Of a stretch of DNA of 64,000 nt, positions 41,405 through 49,408 are shown one piece after another (positions within the stretch are counted from its first letter, which is position 1; each line of letters opens with the position of its first letter). Below the pieces are notes generated by a model that saw nothing but the letters and a program-made list of their open reading frames with translations, was not told the DNA's origin and made no database searches. Source of the DNA: Streptomyces naganishii JCM 4654 (GTDB lineage: Bacteria; Actinomycetota; Actinomycetes; Streptomycetales; Streptomycetaceae); assembly GCF_014650575.1 (NCBI RefSeq), contig NZ_BMVF01000024.1:1-64000 (forward strand), written 5' to 3'. Position numbers and translations under genes: made by a program.

Positions 41405-41928
41405 TTCCCCGTGCCGAAACCGAAGCCGCCGGTGCCCTCGGCCTTGGCGCGCAGCCGCTTGCCCTTCTCGGTGGCCTGGTCGTTCAGGTCCTGCTGGAAC
41501 TCGCGCATGCGGCCGAGGAGTTCCTCGTCGTGGGCGGCGAGGATACGGGCGGCCAGGAGTCCGGCGTTGCGGGCACCGCCGACGGAGACGGTCGCCACCG
41601 GGACGCCGGCCGGCATCTGCACGATCGACAGCAGCGAGTCCATGCCGTCGAGGTACTTCAGCGGCACGGGCACGCCGATGACCGGCAGCGGGGTGACGGA
41701 GGCGAGCATGCCGGGCAGGTGGGCGGCGCCGCCCGCACCGGCGATGATCGCCTTCAGTCCGCGTTCGGCCGCCTGCTCGCCGTAGGTGATCATTTCGCGC
41801 GGCATGCGGTGCGCGGAGACGACGTCGACCTCGTACGCGATCTCGAACTCGTCGAGCGCCTTCGCGGCGGCCTCCATGACGGGCCAGTCGGAGTCCGACC
41901 CCATGACGATGCCAACAACTGGGCTCAT
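41401..41928 (-). CDS. purE: 5-(carboxyamino)imidazole ribonucleotide mutase
   Basis: A 175-residue PurE converting N5-CAIR to CAIR in purine synthesis. VGIVMGSDSDWPVMEAAAKALDEFEI is the signature, with SAHRMPREM and IIAGAGGAAHLPGMLAS completing the active site. VGGARNAGLLAARIL follows. The ATG overlaps the purK stop by 4 bases (ATGA) and its stop overlaps the dipeptidase GTG, giving three coupled genes. Confidence 0.97.
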   Translation of the reverse strand: MSPVVGIVMGSDSDWPVMEAAAKALDEFEIAYEVDVVSAHRMPREMITYGEQAAERGLKAIIAGAGGAAHLPGMLASVTPLPVIGVPVPLKYLDGMDSLLSIVQMPAGVPVATVSVGGARNAGLLAARILAAHDEELLGRMREFQQDLNDQATEKGKRLRAKAEGTGGFGFGTGK

Positions 41929-43118
41929 TCGGTGATGGTGCCTCTCAGGTAGCCGGCTGCGTGACGGGCGCGCTCCAGCACGTCGTCCAGGTCGTCGCCG
42001 TAGGTGTTGACGTGGCCGACCTTGCGGCCGGGCTTCACGTCCTTGCCGTACATGTGGATCTTCAGCTGGGGGTCGCGGGCCATGCAGTGCAGGTACGCGG
42101 AGTACATGTCGGGGAAGTCGCCGCCGAGCACGTTGACCATGACCGTCCACTTGGCGCGCGGGCGCGGGTCGCCGAGCGGCAGGTCGAGGACGGCGCGGAC
42201 GTGGTTGGCGAACTGCGAGGTGATCGCGCCGTCCATCGACCAGTGGCCGGAGTTGTGCGGCCGCATCGCCAGCTCGTTGACGAGGACGCGTCCGTCGCGG
42301 GTCTGGAACAGCTCGACCGCGAGGTGGCCGACCACGCCGAGTTCCTGGGCGATGCGCAGCGCCATCTGCTCGGCGTGCAGCGCGAGGTCGTCGTCCAGGC
42401 CGGGGGCCGGGGCGATCACGGTGTCGCAGACGCCGCCCACCTGACGCGACTCCACCACCGGGTAGGCCACGGCCTGGCCGTGCGGCGAGCGCACGACGTT
42501 GGCGGCGAGCTCGCGCACGAAGTCGACCTTCTCCTCGGCGAGGACGGGCACGCCGGCGCGGAACGGCTCGGCGGCCTCCTCCTCGGAGCCGACGAGCCAC
42601 ACGCCCTTGCCGTCGTAGCCGCCGCGCACGGTCTTGAGGACGACCGGGAATCCGCCCGCCCGTCGCCCACCACCGCCCTTGTCCGAGGGCACTTCGTGCC
42701 CGCCCCTTTCGAGCTCGGCCGCGAAGGCCGCCACGTCGGCCGGACCGCTCACGATCCGGTGCCGCGGGCAGGGCACGCCGAGCGCGTCGAGCCGCGCGCG
42801 CATCACGCCCTTGTCCTGGGCGTGCACGAGCGCGTCGGGGCCCGGGCGCACGGGGATGCCGTCCGCCTCCAGGGCCCGCAGGTGCTCGGTGGGGACGTGC
42901 TCGTGATCGAAGGTGATCACGTCACAGCCCCGCGCGAAGGCGCGCAGCGTCTCCAGGTCGCGGTAGTCGCCGATGACGACATCGCTCACGACCTGCGCCG
43001 CCGAGTCCTGGGGGGTGTCACTGAGGAGCTTGAACCTGATGCCGAGCGGGATGCCCGCCTCGTGTGTCATACGAGCGAGCTGGCCCCCGCCGACCATGCC
43101 GACTACCGGGAACGTCAC
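41925..43118 (-). CDS. purK: 5-(carboxyamino)imidazole ribonucleotide synthase
   Basis: A 397-residue ATP-grasp enzyme making N5-CAIR from AIR, bicarbonate and ATP. VTFPVVGMVGGGQLARM is the N-terminus, VVLKTVRGGYDGKGVWLV the ATP-binding loop and VNELAMRPHNSGHWSMDGAITSQF the metal/AIR site. A Gly/Arg-rich insertion (GGHEVPSDKGGGGRRAGG) just before the ATP loop is not typical. The GTG at 43118 is chosen over an ATG at 43277 because it begins the conserved fold and sits just after a -10 box. Confidence 0.95.
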   Translation of the reverse strand: MTFPVVGMVGGGQLARMTHEAGIPLGIRFKLLSDTPQDSAAQVVSDVVIGDYRDLETLRAFARGCDVITFDHEHVPTEHLRALEADGIPVRPGPDALVHAQDKGVMRARLDALGVPCPRHRIVSGPADVAAFAAELERGGHEVPSDKGGGGRRAGGFPVVLKTVRGGYDGKGVWLVGSEEEAAEPFRAGVPVLAEEKVDFVRELAANVVRSPHGQAVAYPVVESRQVGGVCDTVIAPAPGLDDDLALHAEQMALRIAQELGVVGHLAVELFQTRDGRVLVNELAMRPHNSGHWSMDGAITSQFANHVRAVLDLPLGDPRPRAKWTVMVNVLGGDFPDMYSAYLHCMARDPQLKIHMYGKDVKPGRKVGHVNTYGDDLDDVLERARHAAGYLRGTITE

Positions 43119-43124
43119 GCTCCT

Positions 43125-43130
43125 AGGGTA
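43125..43130 (-). promoter_or_regulatory. -10 element for leaderless purK transcript
   Basis: TACCCT on the minus strand is 6 bases before the purK GTG, a leaderless arrangement. The intervening AGGAGC touches the start codon and is too close to act as a ribosome site. Confidence 0.5.
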
Positions 43131-43359
43131 TCGGCCGCGCCAGTCCGGCCGGATTCCGTCCCCCGCGCACGCCGCGCGACCGGCCCGCCCGGCGTGCGCG
43201 AGCGCCTTCTTACCGGTGGTTTCCAGGTCTCTTTCCAGCCTTTTCCGTGACTCTTCCCGATCCGTTTCCCAGCTCATGGCAGGTCCACAGGCGCGGGACC
43301 CGCCCGCTGGTTAGCATGGCGGGGTTGACGAAACCGACCGGACGGGGGCCTGCACGGCC

Positions 43360-43905
43360 ATGGAACAGGGTTCCTCGGGGCTTCGAGCGGCGTCCGCCGC
43401 ACCGGGCGGCGCGCTGCGCCGCCGTATCGGGCGGCTGTGGCGCGAGATCGCCAAGTTCGGCGCGGTGGGCGGTGCGGGGCTCCTCGTCAACCTGCTGGTG
43501 TTCAACCTGGTACGCCACGTGACCGGGCTGCAGGTGGTGCGGGCGAGCGTGATCGCGACGGTCGTGTCGATCGTCTTCAACTACATCGGCTTCCGCTACT
43601 TCACCTACCGGGACCGCGACAAGAGCGGCCGCACCAAGGAACTCACGCTGTTCCTGCTGTTCAGCGTGGTCGGCCTGGTGATCGAGAACGGCGTGCTGTA
43701 CCTGGCGACGTACGGCTTCGGCTGGGACAGCCCGCTGCAGAGCAACGTCTTCAAGTTCCTCGGCATCGGCATCGCCACCCTGTTCCGCTTCTGGTCCTAC
43801 CGCAGCTGGGTCTTCCGGGCGCTGCCGTCGCGGGACACGGTGGCGAACGCGGAGTCGATCCTGGCGGCGTCGCCGGCCAAGCCCCGCCCGAAGGTCTTCC
43901 GCTAG
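43360..43905 (+). CDS. GtrA family membrane protein
   Basis: A 181-residue four-helix membrane protein: AVGGAGLLVNLLVFNLVRHV, VIATVVSIVFNYIGFRYFTY, FLLFSVVGLVIENGVLYLATYG and FKFLGIGIATLFRFWSYRSWVF. GtrA proteins are thought to flip lipid-linked sugars during wall or O-antigen polymer assembly. It is divergent from purK and the counterpart of Rv3277, keeping the mycobacterial order. A -10-like TAGCAT lies at 43312-43317; the ribosome site is weak. Confidence 0.9.
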   Translation: MEQGSSGLRAASAAPGGALRRRIGRLWREIAKFGAVGGAGLLVNLLVFNLVRHVTGLQVVRASVIATVVSIVFNYIGFRYFTYRDRDKSGRTKELTLFLLFSVVGLVIENGVLYLATYGFGWDSPLQSNVFKFLGIGIATLFRFWSYRSWVFRALPSRDTVANAESILAASPAKPRPKVFR

Positions 43906-43968
43906 CAGGTCCGGGTGCGGGTGCGGGTCCGGTCCACCGGGAGCGGCGCCCGCCCGCCGCGGCCGCGG

Positions 43969-45240
43969 TCAGCGGACCGTGGGCAGTTCGTCCGGCGTCC
44001 GCTTCAGCGGCGGGGTCCGCGAGAGGAACAGGCCGAAGACCGGCGGCTGCGCCTGGAGCAGTTCGAGCCGGCCGCCGTCGGCCTCCGCGAGGTCGCGGGC
44101 GACGGCCAGGCCGATCCCGGTCGAGTTGCGGCCGCTGATCGTGCGCTCGAAGATGCGGGCGCCCAGGTCGGCGGGGACCCCTGGGCCCTCGTCGGTGACC
44201 TCCACGACCGCCTGGTTGCCGGTGACGCGGGTGCGCAGGGCGACCGTTCCGCCGCCGTGCATGAGGGAGTTCTCGATCAGCGCGGCCAGCACCTGGGCGA
44301 CCGCGCCCGGGGTGCCCACGGCCCGCAGGTGCCGCTTGCCCGAGCTGACGATCGCCCGGCCGGCGCTGCGGTAGGCGGGCCGCCACTCGGCGATCTGCTG
44401 CTGGATGACCTCGTCCAGGTCGAAGGAGACGGCGGAGCCGGTGCGCGGGTCGCGGGAGTTCGTCAGCAGCCGCTGCACCACGTCCGTCAGCCGCTCGACC
44501 TGGGTGAGCGCGACGTTCGCCTCGTCCTTCACCGTGTCCGGGTCGTCGGTGAGGGTGATCTCCTCCAGGCGCATCGACAGCGCGGTCAGCGGTGTGCGCA
44601 GCTGGTGGGAGGCGTCGGCGGCCAGGCGCCGCTCGGCGGTGAGCATCCGCGCGATGCGCTCGGCGGAGGAGTCCAGCACGTCGGCGACGCGGTCCAGCTC
44701 CGGGACGCCGTAGCGCTTGTGTCGGGGGCGCGGGTCGCCGGAGCCGAGGCGCTCGGCGGTCTCGGCGAGGTCGGTCAGCGGGGAGGCGAGCCGGTTGGCC
44801 TGGCGGATGGCGAGCAGCACCGCGGCCACCACGGCGAGCAGCGCGACGAGGCCGATGATCAGCAGGGTGCGGCCGACCTCGCGGGTCACCGAGGAGCGGG
44901 GCTCCTCCATGCGCACGGTCTCGCCCTGCTCGCCCTTGGCGGTGGAGTGGATGACCTCGCCGGACGGCTTGTCGCCGACCTGGATGGGCTGCTGCCCGGA
45001 CAGGGTGATCACCGCGTACTGGCCGGCGGCCACCTGGTCGCGCAGGACGTCCGCGTTCACCGTCTCCGCGCCGAGCAGGCGGCTGTCGACGATGCTGGCC
45101 AGCCGCAGCGCCTCGGAGTCGACGCGCTCCTGGGCGCTGTTGCTGATCGTGCGGGTCTCCACGATCACCAGGGAGACGCCGAAGACGGCGATCACGACGA
45201 GCACCACGGCGAGCGTGGACTGGATCAGTCGACGGCGCAT
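43969..45240 (-). CDS. Sensor histidine kinase
   Basis: A 423-residue kinase. Helix 1 (about 8-28) and helix 2 (about 124-146) flank an extracytoplasmic sensor of about 95 residues. A HAMP linker follows (RQANRLASPLTDLAETAERLGSGD). The phosphoacceptor is H212 in AADASHQLRTPLTAL. The ATPase has N-box IENSLMHGG, G1 DEGPGVP and G2 RNSTGIGLAVARDLAEADGG. Encoded 31 bases downstream of its OmpR-type regulator. The signal is unknown. Confidence 0.94.
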   Translation of the reverse strand: MRRRLIQSTLAVVLVVIAVFGVSLVIVETRTISNSAQERVDSEALRLASIVDSRLLGAETVNADVLRDQVAAGQYAVITLSGQQPIQVGDKPSGEVIHSTAKGEQGETVRMEEPRSSVTREVGRTLLIIGLVALLAVVAAVLLAIRQANRLASPLTDLAETAERLGSGDPRPRHKRYGVPELDRVADVLDSSAERIARMLTAERRLAADASHQLRTPLTALSMRLEEITLTDDPDTVKDEANVALTQVERLTDVVQRLLTNSRDPRTGSAVSFDLDEVIQQQIAEWRPAYRSAGRAIVSSGKRHLRAVGTPGAVAQVLAALIENSLMHGGGTVALRTRVTGNQAVVEVTDEGPGVPADLGARIFERTISGRNSTGIGLAVARDLAEADGGRLELLQAQPPVFGLFLSRTPPLKRTPDELPTVR

Positions 45241-45271
45241 GACCTCTTACCTGACGGGAGCCCGGCCGGGC

Positions 45272-45949
45272 TCAGCTCTTCTCGAAGCGGAAGCCCACGC
45301 CCCGTACGGTCGCGATGTAGCGGGGGTTGGCCGCGTCGTCGCCGAGCTTCTTGCGCAGCCAGGAGATGTGCATGTCGAGCGTCTTGGTCGACGACCACCA
45401 GGTGGTGTCCCAGACCTCGCGCATCAGCTGGTCGCGGGTGACCACCCGGCCGGCGTCGCGCACCAGCACCCGCAGGAGGTCGAACTCCTTGGCGGTGAGC
45501 TGGAGTTCCTCCTCGCCCATCCAGGCGCGGTGGGACTCGACGTCGATGCGCACGCCGTGCGTGGCGGGCGGCTGCTGCGGTTCGGCGGCGCCGCGCCGGA
45601 GCAGGGCCCGGACCCGGGCGAGCAGCTCGGCCAGCCGGAAGGGCTTGGTGACGTAGTCGTCGGCGCCCGCGTCCAGGCCGACGACGGTGTCCACCTCGTC
45701 GGCGCGCGCGGTCAGGATGAGGATGGGTACGGTGTGACCGTCGGCACGCAGCCGGCGGGCGACCTCCAGGCCGTCCATGCCGGGCAGGCCGAGGTCCAGC
45801 ACGACCAGGTCGACACCGCCCTGCATTCCGGCGTCGAGCGCGGTGGGTCCGTCCTCACGCACCTCGACCTCGTAACCTTCCCTGCGCAGTGCGCGGGCCA
45901 GCGGCTCCGAGATGGACGCGTCGTCCTCGGCGAGCAGTACACGGGTCAT
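45272..45949 (-). CDS. OmpR/PhoB-family response regulator
   Basis: A 225-residue regulator. Receiver domain with acidic pair at E8-D10, phosphoacceptor D52 (LVVLDLGLPGMDG), T80 region LILTARAD and K102 region VTKPF. The winged-helix DNA-binding domain shows LTAKEFDLLRVLVRDAGRVVTRDQLMREVW and ISWLRKKLGDDAANPRYIATVRGVGFRF. Upstream of its kinase gene on the same strand. ATG at 45949 is 6 bases from a -10 TACCAT, so the mRNA may be leaderless. Confidence 0.95.
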   Translation of the reverse strand: MTRVLLAEDDASISEPLARALRREGYEVEVREDGPTALDAGMQGGVDLVVLDLGLPGMDGLEVARRLRADGHTVPILILTARADEVDTVVGLDAGADDYVTKPFRLAELLARVRALLRRGAAEPQQPPATHGVRIDVESHRAWMGEEELQLTAKEFDLLRVLVRDAGRVVTRDQLMREVWDTTWWSSTKTLDMHISWLRKKLGDDAANPRYIATVRGVGFRFEKS

Positions 45950-45955
45950 GGGGTG

Positions 45956-45961
45956 ATGGTA
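45956..45961 (-). promoter_or_regulatory. -10 element of the response-regulator transcript
   Basis: TACCAT on the minus strand ends 6 bases before the ATG, with no Shine-Dalgarno sequence between; probable leaderless start. Confidence 0.5.
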
Positions 45962-46173
45962 GTCCGACCGTGCCGCCTGCTGGGGTGGTGCTGCGGTGTG
46001 ATCACGCGGACCCTCTTACCTTCCCGCCTGGTGACGGGAACCTTCACCACTCCTTCCCCGCCCGCGGCCCCGCGGTGGTCCGAACCAATGGGGCAGGGAT
46101 GCGATCCTTGAATACACCTTCGAAATCGGTTGCGGGGTTCCTCCGTTTCCTGTGATCCGTGTCTCAAGTCCTT

Positions 46174-46202
46174 CCATATCCGGCAGTGTCCTGCCGTATG
46201 GT
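46174..46202 (+). promoter_or_regulatory. Palindrome overlapping a candidate promoter of the peptide transporter
   Basis: CGGCAG-TGTC-CTGCCG (46181-46196) is a perfect inverted repeat flanked by CATA and TATG, immediately before a -10-like TATGGT (46197-46202). A regulator bound here would occlude the promoter spacer. Confidence 0.45.
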
Positions 46203-46227
46203 GAGTTGAACGCCTCTAGCACACAGC

Positions 46228-46260
46228 GGACCTTCGGCGCTCACTCGGCGCTGAGGGTCC
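46228..46260 (+). promoter_or_regulatory. Stable hairpin in the long leader of the peptide transporter
   Basis: GGACCTTCGGCGC (46228-46240) pairs with GCGCTGAGGGTCC (46248-46260) over 13 positions (two G-U pairs), followed by TCTTCGTG. It lies in a roughly 290-base leader before the ATG at 46501 and could be an attenuator. The rest of 45950-46500 holds no gene I can support. Confidence 0.45.
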
Positions 46261-46500
46261 TCTTCGTGTGCGGGCCGGCTGCCGTCGGCCTTGGAAAGGA
46301 ATGACCTAGGGCCGGGCCTCGTTCGCGCATCGACGCGGACGCGAGGCGTGGATCCCGGTGACCGCCGTCCGCCGCTTCCGTGATCCGGAGGCGGACTCCC
46401 CCTGGGCGTGGGGTGGACGCACGGTCCCGCCGGTGCCGGCCGCCCCCCACCGGGCGCGCATCCGCTCATCGCAGCGCGTCCCGACCAGCAAGGAACGACC

Positions 46501-47997
46501 ATGGCGTCCAGCCTGACGAAGGACTCGGTCTCACCGGACACCCCCGGCTCCGAGAAGACCTTCTTCGGCCACCCCCGCGGCCTGGCCACCCTCTTCATGA
46601 CCGAGATGTGGGAGCGCTTCTCCTACTACGGCATGAAGGCCCTGCTCCCGCTGTACCTGGTGGCACCGGGCGGCCTGCACATGAACGCGGCCACCGCGAC
46701 CGCGATCTACTCGGTGTACCTCTCGCTCGTGTACCTGCTCGCCCTGCCCGGCGGCTGGTTCGCGGACCGGGTCCTCGGCCCCCGCAAGACGGTCGCCGTC
46801 GCGGGCACCGTCATCATGCTGGGCCACCTGACGCTGGCCCTGCCCACCGCCGGCACGTTCTTCGCCGGTCTCGGCCTGGTGGCGATCGGCTCCGGTCTGC
46901 TGAAGGCCAACATCTCCACGATGGTCGGCCACCTCTACGACGGCCCGGACGACCCGCGCCGTGACGGCGGCTTCACGCTCTTCTACATCGGCATCAACCT
47001 GGGCGCCTTCGCCGCCCCGCTGGTCATCGGCACCGTCGGCGAGAACGTCAACTGGCACTTCGGCTTCGCGCTCGCCGCGGTCGGCATGGCGGTGGGCCTG
47101 GCCCAGTTCCTGCTCGGCACCCGCCACCTGAGCTCCCGCTCGGACGTCGTCCCGACCCCGCTGACCGCCGAGCAGAAGCGCGCCACGCTGATGAAGGCCG
47201 CCCTGTGGGCGGGCGTCGCGGTCGTCTTCTACGCGATCGTCGGCTTCTCCGGCGTCTACACCCTGAACTGGCTGCTGGTCCCGATCACCGTCGCCGGCCT
47301 GGTCATCCCGGTCCTGGTGATCGCCCGGATCAAGCGGGACAAGGACCTCGACCGCGCGGACCAGTCGAAGATGACGGCGTACATCTGGTTCTTCGTCGCC
47401 GCCGCCGTGTTCTGGATGATCTACGACCAGGGCGGCTCGACCGTGTCCCTGTTCGCCGACTCCTCGGCGAAGAACACGATCTTCGGCTGGAACTTCCCGG
47501 TCTCCTGGTACCAGTCGGTCAACCCGGTCATGATCATGGCGCTGGCCCCGGTCTTCGCCTGGGCGTGGCTGGCGCTGGCCCGGCGCGGCAAGGAGCCGAG
47601 CACCGCGGTCAAGTTCGCGATGGGCCTGGTGCTGATCGGCGCGTCCTTCTTCCTCTTCCTCGCCCCGCTGGCGATCGCCGACGGCGGTCACAAGGCGGCC
47701 GCGATGTGGCTGGTGGCGATCTACTTCGTCCAGACCGTCGGTGAGCTGACCCTCTCCCCGGTGGGTCTGTCGGTCACCACGAAGATGGCGCCCGCCAAGT
47801 ACGCCTCCCAGATGATGGGCGTCTGGTTCCTGGCCGTCACCGCCGGTGACGCCACGACGGGCCTGCTCTCCATCGCCGGCGTCGACCTCAACAAGACGGG
47901 CATCGTGACCCTGGAGGCCGCCCTCGCGGTGCTCGCCGGCGCCGCGGTGTGGATGTACCGCGGGAAGGTCAAGGAGCTCATGGGCGACGTGCACTGA
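46501..47997 (+). CDS. POT family proton-coupled oligopeptide transporter
   Basis: A 498-residue transporter importing di- and tripeptides with protons. The family motif TEMWERFSYYGMKALL (E35-x-x-E38-R39) is in helix 1; GGWFADRVLGPRKT follows helix 2 and FTLFYIGINLGAFAAP is the second POT signature. About 14 hydrophobic helices are present. ATG at 46501 with AAGGA 6 bases upstream; an in-frame GTG at 46408 would add an Ala/Pro stretch and is rejected. A dipeptidase gene 5 kb away could process its substrates. Confidence 0.94.
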   Translation: MASSLTKDSVSPDTPGSEKTFFGHPRGLATLFMTEMWERFSYYGMKALLPLYLVAPGGLHMNAATATAIYSVYLSLVYLLALPGGWFADRVLGPRKTVAVAGTVIMLGHLTLALPTAGTFFAGLGLVAIGSGLLKANISTMVGHLYDGPDDPRRDGGFTLFYIGINLGAFAAPLVIGTVGENVNWHFGFALAAVGMAVGLAQFLLGTRHLSSRSDVVPTPLTAEQKRATLMKAALWAGVAVVFYAIVGFSGVYTLNWLLVPITVAGLVIPVLVIARIKRDKDLDRADQSKMTAYIWFFVAAAVFWMIYDQGGSTVSLFADSSAKNTIFGWNFPVSWYQSVNPVMIMALAPVFAWAWLALARRGKEPSTAVKFAMGLVLIGASFFLFLAPLAIADGGHKAAAMWLVAIYFVQTVGELTLSPVGLSVTTKMAPAKYASQMMGVWFLAVTAGDATTGLLSIAGVDLNKTGIVTLEAALAVLAGAAVWMYRGKVKELMGDVH

Positions 47998-48021
47998 CGC
48001 ACCCGCGTCCCGCCGAGCCCA

Positions 48022-48061
48022 CGGAGGGCCACCGCATCCCCTCGGACGCGGTGGCCCTCCG
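48022..48061. terminator. Bidirectional hairpin terminator
   Basis: CGGAGGGCCACCGC (48022-48035) pairs perfectly with GCGGTGGCCCTCCG (48048-48061); it lies between the convergent transporter and surface-protein genes. Confidence 0.85.
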
Positions 48062-48082
48062 GCCGTATCCGGGACGTGCCGG

Positions 48083-49408
48083 CTAACGGCCGCGGCGGCG
48101 CGGCATCAGCGTGAACACGGCCCCGCCGAGCAGGATCGCGGTGCCCGCGACCAGGCCGAGGGCCTTGAGGGCGCCGTGGTCGTCGGCGCCGGTCTGCGCG
48201 AGGCCGCCGCCGGACGACGTACCGCCGCCGCTGCTGCCGGACGCTGCGCCGCCGGCCGAGCCGCCGGTCGAGCCGCCGGTCGACTGGCCGCCGGAGGCTC
48301 CGCCCGGCTGCCCGGTGGTGTCCAGGGTCAGGGAGTCCTCGGTCCTCGCGGGGGTGCAGGTCGTGGTCGTGCCGAGGGCCTCGATGGTCAGGACGCCGGG
48401 CGAGAGGGTCGAACGGCCGCTCGCGCCGGGCTTGTACGTGCCCGTCAGGTCCGGGATCTCGATGGGGTCGCCGGACTTGATGGGCGCCGCGTTGGCCGGG
48501 CCGGCCACGTGCACCGTGCCCTTGTCGGCGCCGCCCAGGACGACCTCCATGGAGGGCTTCACGGAGCCCGCGGGGATGTCGGCGGGGCTGTTCATCACCG
48601 ACTTCTTGAACCGCACGGTGAGGCCGAAGTCACCGCCGCTCCTCTTCGCGTCGACCTGCACGGGCGAGACCGCGTTCCTGTCGCCGATGGGCGTCTTGCA
48701 CTGGTAGGGGACCTGGACCTCCTTGCCCTTGAAGTCGGTGGGGCCACCGCCGCCCGTGTCACTGGGGGCGGGCGACGGGGAGGTGACCGTCGGGGTCGGG
48801 GTCGGTGTCGGAGTGGGGGCCGGGGAGCCGCTGCCGCCGCCCGGTCCGCCGCCGCTCGCGTCCGTCACCTTGATGGTCGCGCCCGGCTGCACGGCCTCCT
48901 TCGGGGAGCACTTGGTGTCCGTGGAGATCGGCCGGCTGACGTTGATGTCGTACGCGTCCGGCGTCAGCGTCACCTCCCCCGCCGCCGTCAGCTTCAGCTT
49001 CCCCGTCATGTCGGACAGCTTCATGTCGCTGTTCTTCGGGATGGGCGGGTTGGAGCGCGGGCCCTCCATGGCCACGGACGCCGTCTGCGCCCCGGCCGCC
49101 CTGAGGGTGCCGGTCGGCTTGACGGTGTCCTTGCCCAGGTCGAGGACGTCCGGGTTCTTGGCGGCCGCCTGGACGAACTTCCAGGTGACCGTCACCTCGT
49201 CGCCGACCTTGGCCTCGGCGGGCGCGGTGATCTGCACCTTGGTGGTGCCCTCCACCGGCGGCAGACCGGAGATGGCCGGCGGGACGCACTCGGTGCTGTA
49301 CGAGACCTCGGCGGCCTGGGCCGTACCGGCGCCCAGGCCGAGCAGGGCGCCGGCCCCGCCGAGCGCCAGCGCGAGGCAGGCCGGGGTGACTCTCCTTCGC
49401 GTTCTCAC
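48083..49408 (-). CDS. Secreted sortase-anchored surface protein, LAQTG motif
   Basis: A 441-residue cell-surface protein. Signal peptide (RRVTPACLALALGGAGALLGLGAGTAQA), then two related beta-rich domains (about 30-175 and 215-345) joined by a Pro/Thr linker. Domain 2 (CKTPIGDRNAVSPVQVDAKRSGGDFGLTV) closely matches the domain of the LPQTG protein four genes away. After a Gly/Ser stalk, the C-terminus has LAQTG, a hydrophobic helix (ALGLVAGTAILLGGAVF) and RRRGR: a class E-type sortase signal. The GTG at 49408 overlaps the stop of the upstream gene (GTGA). Function unknown. Confidence 0.85.
   Translation of the reverse strand: MRTRRRVTPACLALALGGAGALLGLGAGTAQAAEVSYSTECVPPAISGLPPVEGTTKVQITAPAEAKVGDEVTVTWKFVQAAAKNPDVLDLGKDTVKPTGTLRAAGAQTASVAMEGPRSNPPIPKNSDMKLSDMTGKLKLTAAGEVTLTPDAYDINVSRPISTDTKCSPKEAVQPGATIKVTDASGGGPGGGSGSPAPTPTPTPTPTVTSPSPAPSDTGGGGPTDFKGKEVQVPYQCKTPIGDRNAVSPVQVDAKRSGGDFGLTVRFKKSVMNSPADIPAGSVKPSMEVVLGGADKGTVHVAGPANAAPIKSGDPIEIPDLTGTYKPGASGRSTLSPGVLTIEALGTTTTCTPARTEDSLTLDTTGQPGGASGGQSTGGSTGGSAGGAASGSSGGGTSSGGGLAQTGADDHGALKALGLVAGTAILLGGAVFTLMPRRRGR

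Noticed and set aside
46099..46155. 18-codon ORF ahead of the peptide transporter as a leader peptide
   Set aside because: No codon bias of interest and it precedes the likely promoter at 46174-46202.
46228..46260. T-box riboswitch
   Set aside because: The hairpin is convincing, but no specifier loop or conserved T-box sequence is visible.
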